20,438 nucleotides of DNA from UBA7398 sp963978235 (GTDB lineage Bacteria; Actinomycetota; Actinomycetes; Nanopelagicales; Nanopelagicaceae): NCBI GenBank assembly GCA_963978235.1, contig CAXBQM010000013.1, forward strand, positions 1-20,438, read 5' to 3'. Position 1 is the first letter of the stretch, and every line of letters starts with the position of its first letter. This document shows, one piece after another, positions 1-5,172 of the stretch. The notes under the pieces were generated by a model, which did not search any database, was not told the DNA's origin, and was given only the letters and a program-made list of their open reading frames with translations. The position numbers and the translations under genes were made by a program.

Positions 1-132
1 TCAGAACACATTGGTGGATTGCAATCGCTCGCATTCGATGTTCTTGATCTCTATACCGATACCGATGAAGCGAAAGAGGGCGGAAAAGCCTTTACCGAAA
101 AGCGCGCACCAGACTTCAAGAAGTTTAGATAG
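1..132 (+). CDS. Enoyl-CoA hydratase/isomerase family protein, C-terminal fragment
   Basis: The open frame runs from the first base of the window to a TAG at 130-132 and encodes 43 residues; the start lies upstream. The end of the protein reads EGGKAFTEKRAPDFKKFR. This matches the tail of crotonase-fold enoyl-CoA hydratases, where an 'EG..AF.EKR.P.F' segment follows the last long helix. The family adds water to, isomerises or cleaves enoyl-CoA or cyclic acyl-CoA esters in the cytoplasm. The stop is only 12 bp before the permease start, so the two are probably one transcript. Next to genes for a putative aminobenzoyl-CoA pathway, a hydratase or ring-opening hydrolase acting after dearomatisation is plausible. 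The exact substrate cannot be read from 43 residues. Confidence 0.7.
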   Translation, partial: SEHIGGLQSLAFDVLDLYTDTDEAKEGGKAFTEKRAPDFKKFR

Positions 133-144
133 CGCATCTCAGGA

Positions 145-1044
145 ATGAATGAATCGCGACGCGATATCCGCGTAGGCGTATTTATCGCTTTTATTGGCAT
201 CTTTCTCTTTGCCCTCTCTGTTCCCATGACGAAGTGGGCGTTAGAAAGTTTTGATCCATTCTTTACTGCAACCGGAAGAGCGACTATCGCCGGCGTTATA
301 GCGCTCTGCATCATGGCTATTCGACGCGAGAAGTTTGTGCGCAAAGATCTTCGACGACCACTGTTCTTCACTGCACTAGGCGCAGTATTTGGCTGGCCAA
401 TTTTGATTGCACTTGCACTGGAACGAACAACATCAGCACATGTCTCGGTGATTGCAGCGGTGATGCCGCTAGTAACTGCAGTTCTCGCGGTGGTGCGCCG
501 ACGACAACATGTGCCAACTCAATTTTGGGCAGCTGCGGTCATGGGAACTATTGGTCTCATTGTTTTCTCAATTACTCGCGCCGGAGTTGGAAACGCTGAT
601 CCCATTGCAGATCTACTTATTATCGGAGCAGTTTTCTTCTCTGCTTATTGTTATGTTGAAGGCGCAATTCTTTCTCGAGAAATTGCTGGCTGGAAAGTGA
701 GTTCTTGGATTGTGCTGGTTGCACTTCCAATAAATATCGTGGCTTCGTTAATTATCTGGAGTAACACTCACACTCAACACACACTGACCGCAAAAGGAGT
801 ATTCGGTCTCTTCTATATAGGTGTGATCTCGATGTATTTTGGTTTCTGGTTCTGGTATCACGGATTAGCTAAAGCGGGAACAATACGTGGTTCGCAAGTA
901 CAACAATTACAAGCGCTGATGACGCTGTTCTGGTCCGCGATATTGCTCGGTGAAAAAGTCACTATCGCAACTGTTGCGGCAGCGCTCTTTGTTATCGGAT
1001 GCGTTGCGTGGGCACAGATCGTTTCGTATCGATCGGCTCAGTAA
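145..1044 (+). CDS. EamA/DMT-superfamily permease
   Basis: This 299-residue, very hydrophobic protein has about ten predicted membrane helices arranged as two EamA repeats, each with roughly five helices (residues about 10-145 and 155-295). That length and layout are typical of drug/metabolite transporter family carriers, which move amino acids, nucleosides or aromatic metabolites across the inner membrane, often as exporters. A short basic cytoplasmic N-terminus (SRRD) precedes helix 1. The chosen ATG is 12 bp after the hydratase stop, with AGGA immediately before it. The gene is probably co-transcribed with the hydratase, so carriage of a pathway substrate or intermediate is a reasonable inference, but neither substrate nor direction can be read from sequence. 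Its stop overlaps that of the convergent dioxygenase gene by 7 bp. Confidence 0.85.
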   Translation: MNESRRDIRVGVFIAFIGIFLFALSVPMTKWALESFDPFFTATGRATIAGVIALCIMAIRREKFVRKDLRRPLFFTALGAVFGWPILIALALERTTSAHVSVIAAVMPLVTAVLAVVRRRQHVPTQFWAAAVMGTIGLIVFSITRAGVGNADPIADLLIIGAVFFSAYCYVEGAILSREIAGWKVSSWIVLVALPINIVASLIIWSNTHTQHTLTAKGVFGLFYIGVISMYFGFWFWYHGLAKAGTIRGSQVQQLQALMTLFWSAILLGEKVTIATVAAALFVIGCVAWAQIVSYRSAQ

Positions 1045-1757
1045 GCGCTTTTGTTCTTCTCTTGATCTAGCGCGTAATTAGTAATCGTTGTACGAATATC
1101 CCAGAGTTCTGGGAAGAAGCAGAAGGAATTGAGCTTGCTCAAAATTTCTACTGGCGTCCCTTGAGTGCCTGAAACCTTCGCTCCAATACTGCGCTCCACC
1201 ACTTTGAAATGACGATGGCGCCACAAAATTACGCGCTCATCAAGTTCAAGAAGGGCTTCGGCAAGTTGATAGAGGTCTTCATATTTACGGTCATTGAGGA
1301 ACAAGGTGAGCAGATCAATACCTGCTTCATTGAGCAATCGAGTGAACTCTTTACCCAAGAGCGGGACGTTCTTTCGAACTCCGTTAAATCCTGGTGAATC
1401 AAAACCAGAACCATGTCCCAGCGCGCGCCGAACTTGTTGATAATCCCAGGGCGACATTTTTTCCAACATATCAAGCGCGTAATGACATTGGCGCATACAG
1501 AGAACGACGCGATCAATCATTCGAAGTGCAATTCGAATGTCATTCTTCTTCAGGCACGCTATTGCTTCGCCAACTTCACTAATAGCAAGTTTGAGCCAGA
1601 GTTCAGAAGATTGGTGGACCACCGCGAATAACAACTCATCGCGATGTTCCCATTCATCTGGACCTTTTTGCAGACTTAAAAGTTCATCGGTCCGAACATA
1701 ATTTTCGTAATCGCTCTTAGCGCTACCTTCAAGAACTGGTTTTTTTGCTTCGCTCAT
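1038..1757 (-). CDS. Short tryptophan 2,3-dioxygenase family haem protein
   Basis: Encodes 239 residues. The family (PF03301) inserts O2 across the indole C2-C3 bond of tryptophan to give N-formylkynurenine. The N-terminal signature is clear: D..LL..Q (24-30), then RDELLFAVVHQSSELWLKLA (39-58). Compared from memory with the Xanthomonas enzyme, Phe44 and His48 match active-site F51 and H55, Tyr106 and Arg110 match Y113 and R117 (carboxylate binding), and His183 in WRHRHF matches the proximal haem ligand H240. FFPELWDIRT (214-223) is the typical C-terminal block. About 40-50 residues between the GSGF motif (116-119) and the haem-ligand helix are missing relative to typical 280-300-residue bacterial enzymes, and the usual GTGGSSG loop reads GTQGTP (197-202). 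The haem fold is well supported; strict tryptophan specificity is not. It lies 24 bp downstream of the bicupin gene on the same strand. Confidence 0.82.
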   Translation of the reverse strand: MSEAKKPVLEGSAKSDYENYVRTDELLSLQKGPDEWEHRDELLFAVVHQSSELWLKLAISEVGEAIACLKKNDIRIALRMIDRVVLCMRQCHYALDMLEKMSPWDYQQVRRALGHGSGFDSPGFNGVRKNVPLLGKEFTRLLNEAGIDLLTLFLNDRKYEDLYQLAEALLELDERVILWRHRHFKVVERSIGAKVSGTQGTPVEILSKLNSFCFFPELWDIRTTITNYALDQEKNKSAY

Positions 1758-1781
1758 ACGTATGAGGATAACGGTAAATTA

Positions 1782-2588
1782 TTAATCTTCAAGATTATTG
1801 GGTGCAGATCTACCATCTGGATAATACGCAGCCGATGGACTTCCTTCCGGGCGAAATACTCCAAGAATCCATACATCAGCTGGATTGGGATTGTGAATTG
1901 CATGGAGATAACGCGGTGCAACGTGAAATGCCGAACCTTTTTTTAGTTCTTGCAATGGATGATCACCGGTTTGTAGCCCACCGCGACCATTTACGATCAT
2001 GCAAATTTCATCATATAAGTGGTAGTGCTCAGGCGCGCCAGATGTTGGGATAAAACCAACAAACATCGTGGCACCACGACTTGCTTGGTTCTTATCAAAA
2101 AGCACTTCAAATTCGCGATCTGACGATGCCGCTTGTTTATCTGCTGCTCCAAGTCTTGTGAAAACAATGCGCTTGGAGATATCAACATCTTTTACCAATC
2201 GTTTTGCCCACGGAGTTGCCGGGCCAGGAACATATATAACGACAACTGAGAGCGTACGTGTTGTCGAGAGTTTTATGCTCTCACCAGCAAGCACCATTGC
2301 GGCGCTTCCTTCTTTTACTGAAACATTTTGTGCCGGATTATTTTGATTGGTAAATGAAAATTCACCTTCGCCGCCAAGAATATAGAGATAGCGATCATTG
2401 CTATCGGCCACTAATTCATGTGATGCATTTTCAAGTTCAAACTGTCGTGCAAAGAGCGCTTCGGCATATGTACCGGCCGGAACAATCTCATAACATTCAA
2501 CGCCGGCAGAAAGTTGGATTGGTGTAACGGTGCTTCGATCCCGAACTGTTCCTGGTGTGATGAAGTGAGTTGAGTTATCAGTGGACAC
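1782..2588 (-). CDS. Bicupin protein, (S)-ureidoglycine aminohydrolase-like
   Basis: Encodes 268 residues with two cupin barrels (about 25-115 and 160-255). The C-terminal barrel keeps the metal motif: HYHLYDE followed by ICMIVNG fits HxHx3Ex6G, and APRYLHAIHN supplies the second-motif histidine. The N-terminal barrel lacks the HxH motif and is probably structural. The layout resembles AllE/YlbA-type ureidoglycine aminohydrolases and related ring-cleaving or hydrolytic bicupins. No other purine or allantoin gene is nearby; instead the gene precedes the TDO homologue by 24 bp as the first gene of the pair. A metal-dependent role on a product of indole-ring opening or on a hydroxylated aminobenzoate is therefore an open possibility. 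The start is a GTG at 2588 with AGG about nine bases upstream; no in-frame ATG is better placed. Family well supported, reaction unknown. Confidence 0.72.
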   Translation of the reverse strand: MSTDNSTHFITPGTVRDRSTVTPIQLSAGVECYEIVPAGTYAEALFARQFELENASHELVADSNDRYLYILGGEGEFSFTNQNNPAQNVSVKEGSAAMVLAGESIKLSTTRTLSVVVIYVPGPATPWAKRLVKDVDISKRIVFTRLGAADKQAASSDREFEVLFDKNQASRGATMFVGFIPTSGAPEHYHLYDEICMIVNGRGGLQTGDHPLQELKKGSAFHVAPRYLHAIHNPNPADVWILGVFRPEGSPSAAYYPDGRSAPNNLED

Positions 2589-2607
2589 ATCAATAGCCTA
2601 GTAGGAG

Positions 2608-2620
2608 AAGTTGCCAACTT
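2608..2620. promoter_or_regulatory. Perfect palindrome in the bicupin/OsmC divergent promoter
   Basis: AAGTTG-C-CAACTT is a perfect 6-1-6 inverted repeat within the 57-bp gap (2589-2645) between the divergently transcribed bicupin and OsmC genes. Its position between two start codons makes it a candidate operator. Its regulator is unknown, and no regulator gene lies in the window. A chance palindrome cannot be excluded. Confidence 0.35.
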
Positions 2621-2645
2621 TCATTTGCGCAGTTAAGTTCGGCTC

Positions 2646-3077
2646 ATGAGTAAACATCGTGGTTCTGCAATCTGGTCAGGTTCTGTTCCAACCGGCAAAG
2701 GTTCAATGAAATTTGGTCTTAACGGGCCAGAAGTTCCCTACAACCTCACCGCCCGCGTTGAGGAAGAGAAAGGAACAAACCCAGAACAGTTGATTGCTGC
2801 GGCACACGCAGGTTGTTTCTCGATGGCGCTCACAAGTATTTTGGAAGATGCCGGAATTAATGGCGCAGATGTCACCATCAAAACTGAAGTCACAGCAACG
2901 TTAGAACAGAAATCAGATGGATTTTGGATTACGACTCTGCATTTAATCTGCCGAGGTACCGTTCCTGGTATCTCCAATGAAGATTTCGTCACTCATGCTG
3001 AGCGAGCAAAGAAAACCTGTCCGGTTTCTAAGCTTTATTCATCGGCTGAGATAACTCTTGATGCAGCGTTGAATTAA
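2646..3077 (+). CDS. OsmC-family peroxiredoxin
   Basis: Encodes 143 residues, the usual length for OsmC/Ohr proteins. These are cytoplasmic thiol peroxidases that reduce organic hydroperoxides using two cysteines, the first being peroxidatic. Both are present: Cys57 in NPEQLIAAAHAGCFSMAL and Cys125 in KKTCPVSKL. Glu47 and an upstream arginine (Arg37) complete the usual active-site set. The N-terminus (HRGSAIWSG..) and the ISNEDF segment fit the OsmC rather than the Ohr subgroup. The gene stands alone, divergent from the bicupin/TDO unit with a 57-bp shared promoter region, and ends 23 bp before the convergent kynureninase-like gene with no clear terminator. No strong Shine-Dalgarno is visible. 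Protection against peroxides made by the oxygenases and flavoenzymes around it is an inference from position. Confidence 0.88.
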   Translation: MSKHRGSAIWSGSVPTGKGSMKFGLNGPEVPYNLTARVEEEKGTNPEQLIAAAHAGCFSMALTSILEDAGINGADVTIKTEVTATLEQKSDGFWITTLHLICRGTVPGISNEDFVTHAERAKKTCPVSKLYSSAEITLDAALN

Positions 3078-3100
3078 ACCAAACCTAATTACCGAAAGAA

Positions 3101-4249
3101 CTAAGCGAGCAGGTTTTTATTCTTAGCAATCGCTGCTAAACAGCGATCCATATCTTCGTAATTGTTATAAAAGTGTGGGCTAATTCGGAGATTATTGTCG
3201 CGACAGGAGACAACTACTTTCTCCTCGGCTAATTTTGCAACCATCTCATGATCATCGGTGCATTTCACTGCCAACATCGCGCCATGGTCGTGCTCTGGAG
3301 TTGCGAGTTTTCCGCCTAATTTCTTCACTCCCGCACGGAGATAGTTGTGCAGGTTAAGCGAGTGGTTATAGGAATTATCAATTCCCACTTTAAGTAGGAG
3401 CTCTACGCCAGCCTTCGCTGCATACAAACTTGGTACTGGTGGCGTTCCACCTTCGAAACGGCGCGCATCCCAGGTTGGTTCGTATTTGTAAATATCCATC
3501 TCAAAGATATCGCGAGCAGCAAACCAACCAGTCATGGTTGGAATAATTTTCGAATTGATATTTACTAAGAGAAAACCTAGACCAGGCATGCTTAAGAAAT
3601 ATTTAAGCACTCCACCAACCAGAAAATCCGCACCCAGTTCTTCAAAATTAATGGGGTAAGAACCACCAGATTGATATGCGTCAACAAGAACTGGAATTCC
3701 TTTTGAATGAGCAAGTTTTACTGCCGCTTTAATATCGGTCATCGCGCCATTGCGATAGCAGACATGTGTAATCGCTAGCAGCGCAGTTGCATCATTGAGT
3801 TCGGCATCAACTTTCTTAAGATCAAGAGTGTTGTCTGGTTCGGATGGAACGTGAACTACTTGTGCGCCGCGCAGCTCCTGTGCGTGTGAGATTTGGCCCA
3901 TCGTCGGGAACTCAAGTCCGGTTGTGACAATTCGATTCTTCTTGCCGGAGAAATCCATTGCGCTCATGAGCGAGTTAATTCCGGCTGATGCCGAAGCAGT
4001 GAGCGCTACTTGTGTTGTCGAAGTTTTAAATGCTCGAGCTAACGCTGAGCGAACACCTTCTTGCGCCATGACCCATTCATCCCAGAGTGAGCCACGATCA
4101 TCCATGCCATTCATGTAGTGATTCATTGCTGCTCGTACTTCATAGGAGAGCGCACCTTGCGAACAACTATTGATGTATGTCACCGAATCAAAAACCGGGA
4201 AATGATCGCGGTAGTGCAGAGATGTATCGAGTGCGTTATTAACGGTCAT
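3101..4249 (-). CDS. Kynureninase-like PLP enzyme (class V aminotransferase fold)
   Basis: Encodes 382 residues of fold-type I, class V. Kynureninase hydrolyses kynurenine to anthranilate and alanine in the cytoplasm. Kynureninase-type landmarks are visible: FPT at 114-116 in the phosphate-binding region, THVCYRNGAMTD at 161-172 (family pattern THVxYxxGxMxD), Asp190 for the pyridine nitrogen, Lys216 in VLKYFLSMPG as the PLP lysine, and RRFEGGTPPVPSL matching the usual RF..GTP..SL block. Differences are the DAYQS segment (190-194), where kynureninases usually have DxxHS, and a somewhat short length (family about 410-420). Related class V enzymes (isopenicillin-N-epimerase-like, desulfurase-like) remain possible. 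It follows the SDR gene by 17 bp on the same strand. With a TDO homologue and a formamidase-like hydrolase nearby, a kynurenine-cleaving role is the best guess. Confidence 0.68.
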   Translation of the reverse strand: MTVNNALDTSLHYRDHFPVFDSVTYINSCSQGALSYEVRAAMNHYMNGMDDRGSLWDEWVMAQEGVRSALARAFKTSTTQVALTASASAGINSLMSAMDFSGKKNRIVTTGLEFPTMGQISHAQELRGAQVVHVPSEPDNTLDLKKVDAELNDATALLAITHVCYRNGAMTDIKAAVKLAHSKGIPVLVDAYQSGGSYPINFEELGADFLVGGVLKYFLSMPGLGFLLVNINSKIIPTMTGWFAARDIFEMDIYKYEPTWDARRFEGGTPPVPSLYAAKAGVELLLKVGIDNSYNHSLNLHNYLRAGVKKLGGKLATPEHDHGAMLAVKCTDDHEMVAKLAEEKVVVSCRDNNLRISPHFYNNYEDMDRCLAAIAKNKNLLA

Positions 4250-4266
4250 GGTTCAAGTCTGCCATG

Positions 4267-5046
4267 TCAGGAGCTAGGCATTAACCGCCCGCCATTAACG
4301 TCGAGGATGGTCCCCGTCATATATGAGGCAGCGTCGCTTGCTAAGAAGAGCACTGGTTGCACACATTCATTGATATCTGGCATACGTTTCAATGGAATGG
4401 CATTGAGTACTTCATTACGTTCATTTTCAGGTAGCGCATCAAACATTCCTTGAAGTCGACCAGTAAGAAATAGCCCAGGAGCAATTGCGTTCACGCGAAT
4501 ATTTTCTGGACCAACTTCTCGCGCGAGCCGCCTCGTTAATCCAAGAATTCCAGATTTTGCAGATGCATATGGAACTCCGGTGACCGGTGATGCACCACGA
4601 CCACCGATTGATGAAAAAGTAATAATTGCGCCACCATTAACTTTCTTCATGTATGGAATCACTGCACGAGCACAATTAAATGTACCTTTAACGTTGACGT
4701 CGAGAACTAAATCAATATCTGCCTCTGTAATTTGATCAAGGTCTCGCGGAGTTCCCAACGATCCACCTGCAGCTGCAACCAAAATATCGATTCGTCCAAA
4801 GTTTGATGCGAACGTTGACATTGCTTCTTCGACGGCTTCTTGGTTACGTACATCGACAACTAACCCTTGGGCTTTTCCACCCCTCGCAATGAGAGCACTG
4901 ACACTCTTATCCAGCGTCTCTTGATTGGTGTCGATGACGCCGACCATTGCTCCTTCGTCAACGAACGCAGACGCTATCGCCGATCCGATTCCGCCACTGC
5001 CACCGGTAATGATTGCGGCTTTACCTGCAAACCGAGCCTGCGTCAT
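4267..5046 (-). CDS. SDR-family NAD(P)-dependent dehydrogenase
   Basis: Encodes 259 residues, a classical short-chain dehydrogenase/reductase. The cofactor motif TGGSGGIG is at 14-21, and Asp39 after strand 2 (VIDTN) favours NAD(H). The catalytic set is Ser145/Ser146, Tyr160 and Lys164 (YASAK), with Asn118 in DVNVKGTF. The C-terminal DVNGGRLMP (249-257) is the usual ending. Most such proteins oxidise or reduce a hydroxyl/keto group, often a 3-hydroxyacyl-CoA or a hydroxycyclohexane carboxyl-CoA. It is the first gene of a minus-strand pair with the kynureninase-like gene and diverges from the monooxygenase/OYE fusion across a 126-bp gap, so action on the reduced ring product is a plausible inference. 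I prefer the ATG at 5046, with AGGG about ten bases upstream, over a GTG six codons earlier. Confidence 0.85.
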   Translation of the reverse strand: MTQARFAGKAAIITGGSGGIGSAIASAFVDEGAMVGVIDTNQETLDKSVSALIARGGKAQGLVVDVRNQEAVEEAMSTFASNFGRIDILVAAAGGSLGTPRDLDQITEADIDLVLDVNVKGTFNCARAVIPYMKKVNGGAIITFSSIGGRGASPVTGVPYASAKSGILGLTRRLAREVGPENIRVNAIAPGLFLTGRLQGMFDALPENERNEVLNAIPLKRMPDINECVQPVLFLASDAASYMTGTILDVNGGRLMPSS

Positions 5047-5134
5047 AGGGGTAACCCTAATCACTTTATCTGGCGCAGGTAAATCAAACGCCTTATTCTC
5101 ACCTCTAATTACTCTTAAGACGCGTTAAGTACGT

Positions 5135-5148
5135 CAATACGAGTATTG
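5135..5148. promoter_or_regulatory. Perfect palindrome upstream of the fusion gene
   Basis: CAATAC-GA-GTATTG is a perfect 6-2-6 inverted repeat that ends 24 bases before the ATG at 5173, in the 126-bp divergent region (5047-5172) shared with the SDR gene. Its size and place fit a dimeric repressor operator (for example MarR-, TetR- or GntR-type). A second, weaker repeat, CTTAA-6-TTAAG, lies just upstream at 5114-5129. The cognate regulator is not in the window. Confidence 0.4.
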
Positions 5149-5172
5149 GAAAAGTTGAGAGCGAGGCGAGCA

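Noticed and set aside
1755..1764. CATACGTATG palindrome at the dioxygenase start codon
   Set aside because: It includes the start codon, lies within an operon gap of 24 bp and is only 10 bp long; chance is the simpler reading.
3081..3116. AAACCT/AGGTTT inverted repeat between OsmC and the kynureninase-like gene as a terminator
   Set aside because: The arms are six bases with a 24-base spacer and the right arm lies inside coding sequence, so a stable terminator is unlikely.
5047..5064. GTG start six codons upstream for the SDR gene
   Set aside because: The ATG at 5046 has AGGG at suitable spacing and gives the usual short N-terminus before the Rossmann strand.
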